64,000 nt of DNA from Pleurocapsa minor HA4230-MV1 (GCA_019359095.1 JAHHHZ010000017.1:1-64000); one strand, 5' to 3'; counted from the stretch's first letter, positions 1 through 9,045 are shown. The notes: generated by a model from the sequence alone, not told the origin. Numbers and translations are program-made.

Positions 1-57
1 CAACAGAGGTTCAAAGATTTCCCATTCTTGGTCGCTAAGACTGCTGGAATATGCCAT
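1..57 (-). CDS. IS5/IS4-type transposase, N-terminal fragment cut by the window edge
   Basis: The minus strand starts an open frame at an ATG at 57 and runs off the left edge. The 19 visible residues (MAYSSSLSDQEWEIFEPLL) are the typical opening of IS5-family transposases with the DUF4096 helix-turn-helix domain, in which the motif LSDxEWxxxxPLL is conserved. The catalytic DDE region lies outside the window, so completeness cannot be judged. The IS end should fall in roughly 60-150, but I could not define its inverted repeat from one end. Confidence 0.7.
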   Translation of the reverse strand, partial: MAYSSSLSDQEWEIFEPLL

Positions 58-157
58 GATGATTCGATTGAACTGTCTTTCTTACTTTAATCCATCTTGA
101 TAAAAGATCTCAAATGGGTTCTATAGAAACAACAGGAGAATTAAATTACTAGTTGAA

Positions 158-643
158 TTAGAACTGAGATTTACCATCTTCAACGCCTTTCTTGACAGTT
201 TCAACCCTATTGTCAAGAGTTTCTTCTGTGCTGCTAGATTCTTCTACCGATTCAGACTCCTCTACTGCTTCCAATTCAGGAGTTTCAATTTCCGCAGTTT
301 CAGCATCTTGAATTTCTTTGGCAGCTTCTAATTCAGCATCTCCAGCATTGTTATTATCCTCAGAAACTTCAACTTCAGCACCTTGAACTTCTTCGACAGC
401 TTCTAATTGAGTAGTATCTTCGGTGTTTTGATGATCCTCAGAGACTTCTGCTTCAGCATCTTGAACTTCTTGAGTTTCTTGAGGATCTCCTAATTTTATT
501 TCCTGGGGAACTACTTCAGCTGAGTTTTCTACATTACTATCTGCACTATTAATGTCAGGAGTTCCGCTTTGAGCAGAAGCACAAGTGCCTAAAAACGCCG
601 CTAAACCCAAAATAATTGATAAAGCTTTAAATTGAAGTTTCAT
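158..643 (-). CDS. Secreted acidic repeat protein, function unknown
   Basis: A 161-residue protein. Residues 1-25 form a clear Sec signal peptide (basic start, hydrophobic core, cleavage after CASA). The rest is very rich in Glu, Asp, Ala and Val and is probably disordered. About three imperfect repeats of 25-30 residues are visible, each with EVQDAE/EVQGAE/EIQDAE followed by EVSED or a similar acidic stretch and then LEAVEE/LEAAKE. No catalytic motif is visible. The same style (signal peptide plus a Glu/Val-rich low-complexity stretch) occurs at the N terminus of the CHAT protein at 54094. It stands alone next to the IS edge. Likely periplasmic or extracellular; the role is unknown. Confidence 0.6.
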   Translation of the reverse strand: MKLQFKALSIILGLAAFLGTCASAQSGTPDINSADSNVENSAEVVPQEIKLGDPQETQEVQDAEAEVSEDHQNTEDTTQLEAVEEVQGAEVEVSEDNNNAGDAELEAAKEIQDAETAEIETPELEAVEESESVEESSSTEETLDNRVETVKKGVEDGKSQF

Positions 644-1077
644 ACTAGTTCTCGGTAAAATTTACTTTACTTGTCTAAGTTGGTCTACACAAGATAAAAA
701 TAAAAAGTAAAAAAAAAGATAGATTTAAGAATTCACTCTTGAATCTATCTTTTCAAAAATTATATTTATTTAAAATTTTAAGAGATGTCGGAAACTTTAA
801 TATAGATTAAATCGTCATAAAGGTTGCATATAAATATAAGAAGCAACATAAAAGACTAAACAGCATATTTCTAATTGTTTATCTAAGTCTAATCAAAACT
901 TTTAAAAACTCTGCTTAGTCTTTTATGGAAAAAACTAGGATTTATATTCAATTTAAAAATCAAATATTCCTATTTAGTTGGTTTTATGTGAGTGTAAATG
1001 AAGCTACTAATAGTAAACTTTTAAAGCCTTATAATTAAATAACTTCGACTATTGGGTACTGAAGACTAAATAATAGC
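644..1077. other. AT-rich intergenic region, no gene seen
   Basis: About 430 bases between two minus-strand genes with no credible open frame on either strand. It must hold the promoter of the acidic secreted protein. The stop codon of the beta-helix gene sits in a small palindrome (TAATAG/CTATTA), with no T-tract convincing enough to call a terminator. Confidence 0.4.
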
Positions 1078-2442
1078 CTAGCTATTATATTCTGCGGCAA
1101 ACAACTCAAAACCAGCCTGTGATGGATCTTCAGTTGTGGCCACCAGTATTTCGGCTTGCTCATTGGCATAATAGTCTGTAGAACCAAACTCTTGACTTGA
1201 AAATTCGTTGGTGCCAAGACTTTGTGTTTCAGTAGTAAATTGTGTTGAATTATAAGCTGTAAATCCATCAATAGCAGTAATATTGTTGTTATTAACAATA
1301 GAGTCTTCACTTTTTTCGTTATAAAGACCGTATATAGGTAATCCTTGACTCGAATTTGAGCCGTGACCAATATAGTCACTGCCAACACCTTGGGCAGTAT
1401 TATTTTCAATCGTAGTCCCATGGGTGGTATCGTTCCACATGAAATGGGCATTAATATTAGAGAAACTGCTATCTCTAAGAGCAACGTCAGTAGTATTAAA
1501 AAATTTAACTCCACCAGCATCATGGTTTTGGGGATGTTGGGCAGCTAAATTGACACCTTGTACTGTAACACCACTAACTGTACCTCCTCTGGTATCGCCA
1601 ACGCCAAGACCTTTTCTGCCCACATCACTGATGTTGCAATTGAGAACCTGAAATCCATCGGCACTGTCGAGGTTAATTCCAGTGTTGTTTTGACCGTCAG
1701 TGTTTGGTTGGCTCAGACCAATGTTATTGACATCTAAATTTTGTAGAATTAGATCCGTTGCACCATAGCTGTTAATACCAATATTGGCATTAGTTAATTC
1801 TAGGTTTTGGATAGTTGCACCATCAGCATCTTGAGTTATGTTTAAAATAGGATCCCATGAGCCACCACCATCAATTACCGTACCCTCTTGACCAGTAAGT
1901 GTGATGTCCTTGTCGATAGTAACTCCAGAAGTAGTATAGGTGTTGTTGCCCAACTCAACTGTGTCGCCATCTTGGGCAGCGACGATCGCCGCTTTTAAAT
2001 CACCCCCAAAATCAGCATCTACATTAATAACGTTTCCACCACTTTCTACTGGAACATTGCTATCTTGACTAATCGTCTCGGGAAAGACAGAATCACTAAC
2101 CTCACTTTCTGGAGTAGTGTTTGTGTCTCCTGTATATAGACTATCGGTACCTTCAGTACCTGTTTCAGTGCCTGTTTCAGTGCCTGTTTCTGTGACTGCT
2201 TCAGTGCCTGTTTCTGTGACTGCTTCAGTACCTGTTTCTGTGACTGCTTCAGTACCTGTTTCAGTGCCTGTTTCAGTGCCTGTTTCAGTGCCTGTTTCTG
2301 TGACTGCTTCAGTACCTGTTTCTGTGACTGCTTCAGTACCTGTTTCAGTGCCTGTTTCAGTACCTGTTAGATTTTCGGTGCTGCCAAAATTATCTGTAGA
2401 AGTTGAATCAACATTATTTTCAACAGTTAGGGAATCTTCCAT
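1078..2442 (-). CDS. Right-handed beta-helix protein with TETGTE minisatellite
   Basis: About 454 residues from the ATG at 2442; an upstream in-frame TTG at 2463 is possible but less likely. After about 25 residues comes a region built from 4- and 8-residue units (TETG / TEAVTETG), encoded by a 12/24-bp DNA minisatellite at about 2145-2370. The C-terminal 300 residues are a parallel beta-helix. They start with GDTVELGNNTYTTSGVTIDKDITLTG and continue with regular Asn-rich rungs such as IQNLELTNANIGI and LQNLDVNNIGL, the pectate-lyase-like/NosD fold. No signal peptide is visible; beta-helix proteins of this kind in cyanobacteria are often surface-exposed. Substrate and activity cannot be assigned. 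The number of repeat units is likely to vary between strains. Confidence 0.6.
   Translation of the reverse strand: MEDSLTVENNVDSTSTDNFGSTENLTGTETGTETGTEAVTETGTEAVTETGTETGTETGTETGTEAVTETGTEAVTETGTEAVTETGTETGTETGTEGTDSLYTGDTNTTPESEVSDSVFPETISQDSNVPVESGGNVINVDADFGGDLKAAIVAAQDGDTVELGNNTYTTSGVTIDKDITLTGQEGTVIDGGGSWDPILNITQDADGATIQNLELTNANIGINSYGATDLILQNLDVNNIGLSQPNTDGQNNTGINLDSADGFQVLNCNISDVGRKGLGVGDTRGGTVSGVTVQGVNLAAQHPQNHDAGGVKFFNTTDVALRDSSFSNINAHFMWNDTTHGTTIENNTAQGVGSDYIGHGSNSSQGLPIYGLYNEKSEDSIVNNNNITAIDGFTAYNSTQFTTETQSLGTNEFSSQEFGSTDYYANEQAEILVATTEDPSQAGFELFAAEYNS
2145..2370. repeat. 12/24-bp coding minisatellite
   Basis: Tandem units of about 12 bp (CCTGTTTCAGTG) and 24 bp (the same with TCTGTGACTG inserted) alternate about 15 times on the plus strand. 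On the coding minus strand they give TETG and TEAVTETG units. The copies are nearly identical at DNA level, which points to recent slippage or recombination rather than protein-level selection alone. Confidence 0.85.
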
Positions 2443-2948
2443 GTTTTTTGCTCTAAATTTCAAGATTTACGTTTTACACTACCAGCAAATGCGAAATTAA
2501 GACTACTCTTGATAGTGACAATTTGCCTATAAATCCAGGTAAGGATGCTGTTGTATGCCGAGTTGACGATGTGTATATGAAAAAACGTAACAGGCAAAAG
2601 ATAAAAATTCGGATAACGTTCAGCAAAATAATCCGCTAAAAACGCTAACAAACATTAAAATTTTATTAAAATATCGAATATTTTTGAGATTTTTGCCTAA
2701 CGCAAATCGCCTGATTTAAGAGCTTTTAGCCTGAATCATTCAGCTCGCTGTCTGATACCACTAATAGCAGTGATATAAATCTTTGATGATAACTTTAAAA
2801 AATATAAATTATTCTTATAAATAAAGAGTTGATTCACATCGCACAGATGTAATAATCAATATCTAGTGTTCAGCAGAAATAACAAAGAATGGACTACGGA
2901 TAACTGCTATCCTGTTTAAACGGTAGGGCAGTAAGTAAATCTCTATTT
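2443..2948. other. Intergenic region between beta-helix gene and glyS
   Basis: About 500 bases. A 63-codon open frame on the minus strand (2460-2651) has no recognisable domain and no ribosome-binding site, so I did not call it. The rest is AT-rich and must contain the divergent promoters. I see nothing else. Confidence 0.35.
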
Positions 2949-5084
2949 ATGGCTAATTTTTTGTTAGAAGTCGGTACAGAAGAATTACCCGCAGATTTTG
3001 TTAGCAGTGCGATCGCACAGTGGCAGAATAAAATCCCAGCTAGCTTGTCGGAACAGTTTGTCAACGCTAGAACCGTTGAGTATTATGGAACTCCTCGCCG
3101 TTTAGCCATATTGCTCAAAGATATCCCCGATCGCCAAGCAGATCGAGAAGAAGAAATTAAAGGCCCTCCTGTAACAGCAGCATTTAAAGATGGACAGCCT
3201 ACAAAAGCAGCAGAAGGTTTTGCGCGTAAGCAGGGTGTGAGCCTGGAAAATTTAGAAATTCGAGATACTAGCAAAGGTGAATTTGTCTTTATTCAAAAGC
3301 AAATTAAAGGTCGTCAGACTAGAGAGATTTTGCCAGAGCTTTGCCTACATTGGATTACAAGTTTAGAAGGTAAGCGCTTTATGCGTTGGGGAGATGGGGA
3401 GTTGCGTTTTCCTCGTCCGATTAGGTGGCTGGTGGCGTTGTGGAATAGTGAGGTTTTGCCCTTAGAATTGGTTAATGGTTCAGAAAGTATTCAAAGCGAT
3501 CGCTTTTCTCGGGGACATAGAGTATTACATCCTGAGACCATAACAATTGCTCAAGCCACAGATTACGTTGAGACAATGCGCTCCGCTGCTGTAGAAGTAG
3601 ATTGTCTTGCCAGAAAAGAGAAGATTGAGTCAGATATCTTGGCGCAGGCTCAGGAAATTGGTGGGAAAGCAGAAATATACCCAGATTTGCTGGCTGAAGT
3701 CATTAATTTGGTTGAATACCCTAGTGCAGTTACAGGTAAATTTGAGGCAGAATTTCTGACGCTACCAACGGAAGTAATCACAACGGTAATGGTTAACCAT
3801 CAACGTTATTTTCCCGTTCATCAAGAGGGAAGTGGAGCGTTGCTGCCTAACTTTATTACTATTTCTAATGGCGATCCACAAAAGAAAGATGTTATTGCCG
3901 AAGGAAACGGTAGAGTTATTCGCGCTAGGCTGGCGGACGCACAATTTTTCTATCAAGCAGATTGCGATGAGCATCTAGATACCTATTTGCCTCAGCTAGA
4001 AAACGTCACCTTTCAAGAAGATTTAGGTTCGATGCGGGACAAGGTCGATCGCATAATTGATACGGCGAAAATTATTGCCGAACAGTTGAGCGTTGATGAG
4101 TCACAGCAAAATGAGATTGAAAGTACTGCTCTTCTGTGCAAAGCAGACTTGGTAACGCAGATGGTATATGAATTTCCTGAACTACAGGGAATTATGGGGG
4201 AAAAATATGCAGTAGTTAGTGGTGAATCAGCAACTGTAGCCAAGGGCATTTTTGAACATTATTTGCCTAGAGGTGCGGATGACATCATGCCTAGTACTCT
4301 AAATGGTCAGGTAGTTGGTTTGGCAGATCGCCTAGACACTTTAGTCGGCATTTTTGGTTTAGGAATGATTCCTACTGGCTCATCAGATCCTTTTGCCCTC
4401 CGTCGAGCAGCTAACGGCATAGTGAACATTATTTGGTCAGCAGACTTACCCCTTAATCTCAATCAATTACTAGAACAGGGAGCAGCCGATTTTGTTTCTG
4501 CCCATAGCGATCGCAGTTCACCTTTAATAGCTTTACAAGAGTTCTTTCTGCAACGAATACGAACACTACTACAAGAAGAAAAGGTTGATTATGATCTGAT
4601 CAATGCAGTGGTAGGAGACAACGATCCTGAATATAGCCAAAGAGCTTTAGAGGATTTATTAGATATTCGCGATCGCGCTCTATTTTTACAATCAACCCGC
4701 GACAATGGCAAACTAAATGAGATCTATGAAACGATTAATCGTTCGGCACGTCTAGCAAGTCAAGGCGATTTGGATACACAGACTTTAAATCCTCAAGGTT
4801 TAGTTAATCCTGAACTGTTTGAGGAATCGTCTGAACCAGAATTTTATCAGGCATTAGTAGATTTATTACCCCAGACACAAGCAGCGCAACAAGAGCGCAA
4901 TTATCAATTATTAATTGATGGCTTAACCAGAATTGTTCCTGTGGTAAGTAACTTTTTTGATGGCGACAATAGCGTCTTAGTCATGTCAGAAAATCCTGAC
5001 GTTAAACGCAATCGCTTAAATCTTTTAGGACTGTTGCGGAATCACGCTAGGATTTTAGCTGATTTTGGAGCGATCGTTAAATGA
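2949..5084 (+). CDS. glyS: Glycyl-tRNA synthetase beta subunit
   Basis: A 711-residue protein, full length for the bacterial GlyS family, opening with the hallmark [15 protein letters not shown]. The beta subunit works in an alpha2beta2 cytosolic enzyme that charges tRNA-Gly; it supplies tRNA recognition and C-terminal DALR-type anticodon binding (the last ~120 residues include [15 protein letters not shown]). Other family signatures are [11 protein letters not shown] (residues ~45-56), [12 protein letters not shown] and [12 protein letters not shown]. The alpha subunit gene glyQ is not in the window; separation of the two is common in cyanobacteria. The gene ends about 20 bp before the convergent nagB, with a heptamer repeat between them. 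Confidence 0.97.
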   Translation: MANFLLEVGTEELPADFVSSAIAQWQNKIPASLSEQFVNARTVEYYGTPRRLAILLKDIPDRQADREEEIKGPPVTAAFKDGQPTKAAEGFARKQGVSLENLEIRDTSKGEFVFIQKQIKGRQTREILPELCLHWITSLEGKRFMRWGDGELRFPRPIRWLVALWNSEVLPLELVNGSESIQSDRFSRGHRVLHPETITIAQATDYVETMRSAAVEVDCLARKEKIESDILAQAQEIGGKAEIYPDLLAEVINLVEYPSAVTGKFEAEFLTLPTEVITTVMVNHQRYFPVHQEGSGALLPNFITISNGDPQKKDVIAEGNGRVIRARLADAQFFYQADCDEHLDTYLPQLENVTFQEDLGSMRDKVDRIIDTAKIIAEQLSVDESQQNEIESTALLCKADLVTQMVYEFPELQGIMGEKYAVVSGESATVAKGIFEHYLPRGADDIMPSTLNGQVVGLADRLDTLVGIFGLGMIPTGSSDPFALRRAANGIVNIIWSADLPLNLNQLLEQGAADFVSAHSDRSSPLIALQEFFLQRIRTLLQEEKVDYDLINAVVGDNDPEYSQRALEDLLDIRDRALFLQSTRDNGKLNEIYETINRSARLASQGDLDTQTLNPQGLVNPELFEESSEPEFYQALVDLLPQTQAAQQERNYQLLIDGLTRIVPVVSNFFDGDNSVLVMSENPDVKRNRLNLLGLLRNHARILADFGAIVK

Positions 5085-5122
5085 TTACTAATTACTGATT
5101 ACTGATTACTGATTACTGATTT
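5083..5122. repeat. Heptamer tandem repeat (GATTACT)n
   Basis: About five tandem copies of GATTACT lie between the ends of glyS and nagB. This is the short tandemly repeated repetitive (STRR) heptamer type known in cyanobacteria. The array supplies the last codons and stop of the minus-strand nagB. Confidence 0.85.
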
Positions 5123-5990
5123 TACTATCTTGTCTTATGAAAGAATTGCGATCGCAAAATAAAGTCGCGTGAGGTAAAGTGCGTAAAATAGTTGCGGGAA
5201 AATTAGGCGCGATCGCATTTTCTAAAGTCTGCCTAACAACTCCTACCTTATGACTTCCTCCTGCTAGGCAAAAGATTTGCTTCGCAGCACAAATTGCGGG
5301 AATAGTTAGAGTATAGGCATAGCTGGGTACGGCTGCTAAATCAGCGAAGTAGCCTCCATTTACCTGTTGTTGGCGCGTCTTAGTTTCTGGCTTGACCAAC
5401 TTTACTACTTGAGGATCTTGAAAATCGGCAACAGTAGGTTCATTAAAAGCCAGATGTCCATTGTCACCAATTCCTAACATACACAGCTCGATAGTCTGCT
5501 GCTGTAATAAATTACTATAGCGATCGCATTCCGCCAAGGGTTGTTGGGCATCTCCTTCGATGTAATGGAATTGACGGGGTTGTACTTGTTTTTCTACTTT
5601 ATGGCGTAAATAATCACGAAAACTACCAGGATGATCGGCAGCTATACCTAAATACTCATCGAGATGGAAGAAGATAATTCGCGACCAATCTAATTGATTT
5701 TCTTGAGCGATCGCTTCTTGATTGGGTCCTAAAGGATACCGCTCCGCATATCGTTTATGGGGATAAACCCCAAGACCACGCCCAATCGCCAGCAAAAAGT
5801 CTAGCTGTGAATTGCCTGTCGCTAAAATAATCCTGACAGTTGCTTGCTGCTGTAATAATGATTGCAAATACTCTTGTGCCAGCATCACTATGTCTTGAGT
5901 CAACTCAGCAGCAGAAGCGGAGATTCTCACGGATAGATCATCAATTTTGATTACCTGAGTATTAAGGGATGGTAAAGTACGATCTGGCAT
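5106..5990 (-). CDS. nagB: Glucosamine-6-phosphate deaminase
   Basis: A 294-residue member of the NagB/6-phosphogluconolactonase fold, converting glucosamine-6-phosphate to fructose-6-phosphate and ammonia in amino-sugar catabolism. Visible motifs are the phosphate-binding ATGNSQLDFL (residues ~58-67), FHLDEYLG (~107-114) and the active-site GIGDNGHLAFNEP (~170-182), which holds the Asp, His and Glu of the family. It is somewhat longer than bacterial NagB (about 240-266). Part of the excess is a stretch encoding YAERYPLG (~82-89) that coincides exactly with a dispersed repeat found elsewhere in this window. The last residues and the stop are encoded by the heptamer array at 5083-5122. Convergent with glyS. 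Confidence 0.9.
   Translation of the reverse strand: MPDRTLPSLNTQVIKIDDLSVRISASAAELTQDIVMLAQEYLQSLLQQQATVRIILATGNSQLDFLLAIGRGLGVYPHKRYAERYPLGPNQEAIAQENQLDWSRIIFFHLDEYLGIAADHPGSFRDYLRHKVEKQVQPRQFHYIEGDAQQPLAECDRYSNLLQQQTIELCMLGIGDNGHLAFNEPTVADFQDPQVVKLVKPETKTRQQQVNGGYFADLAAVPSYAYTLTIPAICAAKQIFCLAGGSHKVGVVRQTLENAIAPNFPATILRTLPHATLFCDRNSFIRQDSKISNQ
5725..5753 (-). repeat. Dispersed TATCCTTTAGGAC repeat inside nagB
   Basis: On the minus strand the segment reads ATATGCGGAGCGGTATCC, then TTTAGGAC. It matches the copies at 16984-17009 and 62924-62951 almost base for base. It lies in frame within nagB and encodes YAERYPLG. Confidence 0.8.
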
Positions 5991-6020
5991 CTATAAATTA
6001 ATCGAATTTTTTAGTAGAAC

Positions 6021-6503
6021 ATGAGCAATATATCTGACATAGCCGTCAAAAACATCGCAGGCAAATCTGAAACATTTGCTGACTATCAGGGTAAGGTATT
6101 GCTGATTGTTAATGTGGCTTCCTACTGTGGCTATACTCCTCAATATAAAGGATTGGAACAGCTAAACCAAGATTACCGCGAACAGGGCTTACGAGTGTTG
6201 GGCTTTCCCTGTAATGATTTTGGTGCGCAAGAGCCAGGAACTAATGAAGAAATTGCTAAGTTTTGTGAAACTAGCTATGGCGTTAGCTTTGACATGATGG
6301 ACAAGGTTCACGCTAAGGGTTCTGAACAACATCCTTTATATCAAACCTTAACTAAAGCTGTTGAGCCAAAGGGTGATGTCGCCTGGAACTTTGAGAAGTT
6401 TTTGATCGGCAAACAAGGGGAAGTTGTGGCGCGCTTTGGTAGTGGTGTCGCTCCTACTTCTCCTGAATTAATTCAGGCAATTGAAGCTGAACTTGCTAAG
6501 TAA
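6021..6503 (+). CDS. Glutathione peroxidase family protein (non-selenium)
   Basis: A 160-residue, full-length GPx fold enzyme that reduces hydrogen peroxide or lipid hydroperoxides. The catalytic tetrad is visible: Cys36 in ASYCGYT (cysteine in place of selenocysteine), Gln70 in GAQEPGT, and Trp122-Asn123 in AWNF. Cys82 in KFCE is at the usual place of the resolving cysteine, so thioredoxin is a likely reductant, as in other cyanobacterial GPx-like proteins. No signal peptide, so cytosolic. Divergent from nagB with about 30 bp between starts; followed by a strong hairpin terminator. Confidence 0.92.
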   Translation: MSNISDIAVKNIAGKSETFADYQGKVLLIVNVASYCGYTPQYKGLEQLNQDYREQGLRVLGFPCNDFGAQEPGTNEEIAKFCETSYGVSFDMMDKVHAKGSEQHPLYQTLTKAVEPKGDVAWNFEKFLIGKQGEVVARFGSGVAPTSPELIQAIEAELAK

Positions 6504-6521
6504 ATTGCTAAGTAAATTGGT

Positions 6522-6545
6522 AAGGGCGAACTACTTTTCGCCCTT
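6522..6545 (+). terminator. Hairpin terminator after glutathione peroxidase gene
   Basis: A perfect 9-bp inverted repeat, AAGGGCGAA / TTCGCCCTT, with a 6-nt loop begins 18 bases after the stop codon. The T-rich tract is short. The symmetry means it could also serve the convergent gene at 6567. Confidence 0.7.
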
Positions 6546-6566
6546 GTAATACAATTCCCACTCCAG

Positions 6567-6776
6567 CTACTTTTTATAAGCTTTAGCGGAAGCGGAAGTC
6601 CAAATATAGGCTGCTATGCCAAACGGTAACAAAATAAAGATTGCGCCAGAGGTTATGGGATGCAATCTAACAATACTAATAGAACTCATGGCTGCTATAC
6701 CTAAACCACAGTAAGCTAAACCGACTAAAGGGATACCCAAAACAAGGAAAGCAAACTTTTTATCATCAGGATTCAT
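6567..6776 (-). CDS. Small two-helix membrane protein, function unknown
   Basis: A 69-residue protein with two predicted transmembrane helices (about residues 8-31 and 41-60), a charged MNPDDKK start and a Lys-rich tail (KAYKK). I do not recognise a family. It lies about 40 bp downstream of proC on the same strand and could be cotranscribed with it. The composition and clean hydrophobic segments suggest a real gene. Confidence 0.55.
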   Translation of the reverse strand: MNPDDKKFAFLVLGIPLVGLAYCGLGIAAMSSISIVRLHPITSGAIFILLPFGIAAYIWTSASAKAYKK

Positions 6777-6816
6777 ATCGCTATTATTAAGTTCAATTAT
6801 TTTTACCCGTCACTAA

Positions 6817-7626
6817 CTATTGTTGTCCTAATTCTTGAGATCTAGCAGTGGCGGTTTTCACCGCTTCAATTAATGCCGAGCGAAATCCCTCACTTTCTAA
6901 TTTAGCAACTCCAGCGATCGTTGTTCCTCCAGGACTTGTTACACGATCTTTTAATACTGCTGGATGTATTCCTGTCTCTTTAACCAGAGTAGCTGTACCC
7001 AATACTGTCTGAGTCGCCAACTGTAAAGCGATCGCTCTGGGTAATCCTGAAGCTACACCACCATCTGCTAAGGCTTCAATTACTAGCGCCACAAAAGCTG
7101 GGCCCGATCCCGATAATCCTGTTACCGCATCCATTGAGGATTCACTTACTTCTACTACTTCACCAACGGCAGAAAAGATTGATTTAGCTTGCTGAATATG
7201 TTCTGCTTTGGCATATGTCCCTGGAGCGATCGCCGTCATTCCTACACCTACTGTAGCGGGGGTATTAGGCATGACACGAATTACAGGCTGTTGCGAGAAG
7301 GCTTGCTCTAATTTATTGATAGTTACTCCCGCCAGAATGGAAATCACCGTGCTGTTAGGATTGGGTGTAATATTGGCAACTACCAAATCGAATACTTGAG
7401 GTTTAATTGCCAGTAATAAAATTTGAGCGTCCGATATCGCAACTTGATTATCAGCCGTTACCCGAACTTGATATTTCTGAGCCAAAAAATCTCTTCTTTC
7501 TGTGCTGGGTTCACTGACTAATACGGTGTTAGCCACAAAAACCTGTGTCACTAAAAGGCGGGATAATATAGCTTCTGCCATTATCCCGCCACCAATTATA
7601 CTGAGGCAAATACTATTAGATTCCAT
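6817..7626 (-). CDS. proC: Pyrroline-5-carboxylate reductase
   Basis: A 269-residue, full-length ProC carrying out the last step of proline synthesis (NAD(P)H-dependent reduction of 1-pyrroline-5-carboxylate), cytosolic. The Rossmann motif IIGGGIMAEAILSRLL is at ~10-25, VIRVMPNTPATVGVGMTAI follows at mid-protein, and the family signature lies in SGSGPAFVALVIEALADGGV and DRVTSPGGTTIAG near the C terminus. It lies 28 bp downstream of sepF on the same strand, an arrangement seen in many cyanobacteria together with pipX-pipY. Confidence 0.95.
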   Translation of the reverse strand: MESNSICLSIIGGGIMAEAILSRLLVTQVFVANTVLVSEPSTERRDFLAQKYQVRVTADNQVAISDAQILLLAIKPQVFDLVVANITPNPNSTVISILAGVTINKLEQAFSQQPVIRVMPNTPATVGVGMTAIAPGTYAKAEHIQQAKSIFSAVGEVVEVSESSMDAVTGLSGSGPAFVALVIEALADGGVASGLPRAIALQLATQTVLGTATLVKETGIHPAVLKDRVTSPGGTTIAGVAKLESEGFRSALIEAVKTATARSQELGQQ

Positions 7627-7653
7627 GATCTAATAATACTATCTCAATTGAAC

Positions 7654-8241
7654 TTACTGAGCTGCAACATGGGATTGTTGTCCCCAAGCATCAGGTGCAG
7701 GAGTTGTGCGACGTACATGAGCTTCCGGAGTGTGTACGTCTTTAAGAATTCCGTTCAGGCTACTAACTTTAACTGAACTAGGAGTAAACAAGAAGATGCT
7801 TTCTCCAACTCGTTCTTGGTGTCCATCCATGGCATAAGTACCGCCAGCAATGAAATCCACGGCTCGTTGTGCTTCTTCAGGATTCATAATGTTGAGGTTT
7901 AACACCACTGACTTGCGATCGCGCAATGCCAAAATCACTTGAGGCATTTCTTCAAAAGAATGGGGTTCGATCACGACTACTTCTGAATTACCATTGGTTA
8001 ATCCTGGCATACCGATTACATTATTAATTTTCATTTCTTGTTTGCGGTTGTTTTTATGGTTGCTGGGAGGTACTTTAGTTAGTTCTGGCTGGTTACCATT
8101 GGTGGTAGTTGAAAAATTTTGAGCGTCTATCTCCTCTTGAGCTGGATCGTACTCGGTGTAATCTTCTTCGTCACCTTCGTACTCATTTTCAATGCCAAAA
8201 AATTCTTTTAAGGTGTTCAACATATTGCTTATTCTTTCCAT
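7654..8241 (-). CDS. sepF: Cell division protein SepF (Cdv2)
   Basis: A 195-residue SepF. It has an N-terminal membrane-targeting helix ([12 protein letters not shown]), an acidic linker rich in Glu, Asp and Tyr, and the C-terminal SepF domain (about residues 80-160) with [21 protein letters not shown] and the [17 protein letters not shown] signature. SepF polymerises and tethers FtsZ to the membrane; in cyanobacteria, which lack FtsA, it is a main Z-ring anchor. An internal ATG at 8223 gives a start at MLNTLKEF, preceded by GGAAAG, and fits family starts better than the ATG at 8241; both are possible. Confidence 0.93.
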   Translation of the reverse strand: MERISNMLNTLKEFFGIENEYEGDEEDYTEYDPAQEEIDAQNFSTTTNGNQPELTKVPPSNHKNNRKQEMKINNVIGMPGLTNGNSEVVVIEPHSFEEMPQVILALRDRKSVVLNLNIMNPEEAQRAVDFIAGGTYAMDGHQERVGESIFLFTPSSVKVSSLNGILKDVHTPEAHVRRTTPAPDAWGQQSHVAAQ

Positions 8242-8593
8242 TAATTTACGACTTTAATTGGTTGCTCTAATATTTCTTTAAAATTGCTGCTTAGTTACTT
8301 AGTTACAAATTAGATTTTTAAATTGAAGTTTTGACTGTACAACTCATATTAGTAGGTTATACTTTGCTAACTTCAGTTTCTATTTAATTTAGTAAACTAT
8401 CAGCTTCATTCTCAAAAGCTAATGAGAAAGTGGCTGTATTCAAAGAAATATTTTATTTGGCGCCTCAATTCTACTCCACCTAATTATAAATGGCAGCCTT
8501 AAGGCAATCTATTTTTGATTTAATTCTATTTGCCTTAAGTTTTTGTTACATTTATTGATATTTAAAGGGAATTTGTAGTTAGTCGCGATTAAA
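8242..8593. other. Intergenic region upstream of sepF
   Basis: About 350 AT-rich bases between the sepF start and the end of the proline-rich peptide gene. No open frame with coding character; presumably the sepF-proC promoter. Nothing else seen. Confidence 0.35.
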
Positions 8594-8752
8594 TTATTTA
8601 GCTTGGGGAATAGGTTGTGGTTGTGGTTCTGGATTTGGTACTGGCTGAGGTTCGGGAGTCGGTAATGGTTGCGGGATAGGTGTCGGTACAGGTTGAGGTT
8701 CGGGTACTGGTTGGGGAGTAGGGTTGGGACGAGTTGGAGGTGTTTCAATCAT
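8594..8752 (-). CDS. Proline-rich X-Pro repeat peptide (52 residues)
   Basis: Reading from the ATG at 8752, the minus strand encodes 52 residues. After MIETPPTRPN almost every second residue is proline (PTPQPVPEPQPVPTPIPQ and so on), ending in AK and a TAA. Such alternation cannot arise by chance over 45 residues and uses several codons per residue, so the frame is protein-coding; longer open frames over the same bases are out-of-frame shadows. There is no signal peptide, membrane segment or motif. Such X-Pro peptides form stiff extended rods, for example as spacers or SH3-like ligands. The function is unknown. It sits between pipY and sepF-proC on the same strand. Confidence 0.6.
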   Translation of the reverse strand: MIETPPTRPNPTPQPVPEPQPVPTPIPQPLPTPEPQPVPNPEPQPQPIPQAK

Positions 8753-9045
8753 GGTAGATATTCTTTAGATATGGTTTTTGTGGTGTTTAATAATAGAGGA
8801 TTAAAGGGAATACTTTTATCAATGAGCAGTGAACATTGAACAATTGATTAATTAGGCTTAAGACCTCTTTTTAGTGAACAGTGAACATTGCTCACTGTTG
8901 AAAAGCGCACCAGATTTGCTCACTAAGTTTTTTGCTAATTTTTGATCAATGATCTAAATTGACATTCGTTATAGGTTTTATTTTTTCTCATTAATAATTG
9001 TTGATAATTTTTTCTAAATAACAAACATTTGATAATTTGTGTTTG
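8753..9045. other. Spacer with direct repeats
   Basis: The segment 8820-8905 contains repeated AGTGAACATTG / AGTGAACAGTGAACATTG phrases and, at 8844-8873, a stretch nearly identical to 48541-48570 (TTGATTAATYAGG then YTTAAGACCT and a T-rich run). The latter could be a weak terminator. No gene seen. Confidence 0.5.

Noticed and set aside
1035-1523. 162-codon open frame antisense/overlapping the beta-helix gene
   Set aside because: Same strand, different frame; leucine-rich translation without domain; the beta-helix frame has clear regular structure.
2117-2500. 127-codon plus-strand frame through the minisatellite
   Set aside because: Gives only SVPVSVTA repeats, the reverse translation of the TETG repeat; no independent evidence.
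2460-2651. 63-codon minus-strand frame upstream of the beta-helix gene
   Set aside because: No domain, no ribosome-binding site; part of it could be leader sequence.
8509-8748. 79-codon minus-strand frame
   Set aside because: It is a frame-shifted shadow of the X-Pro peptide gene at 8594-8752, with Asn/His/Leu-rich nonsense.
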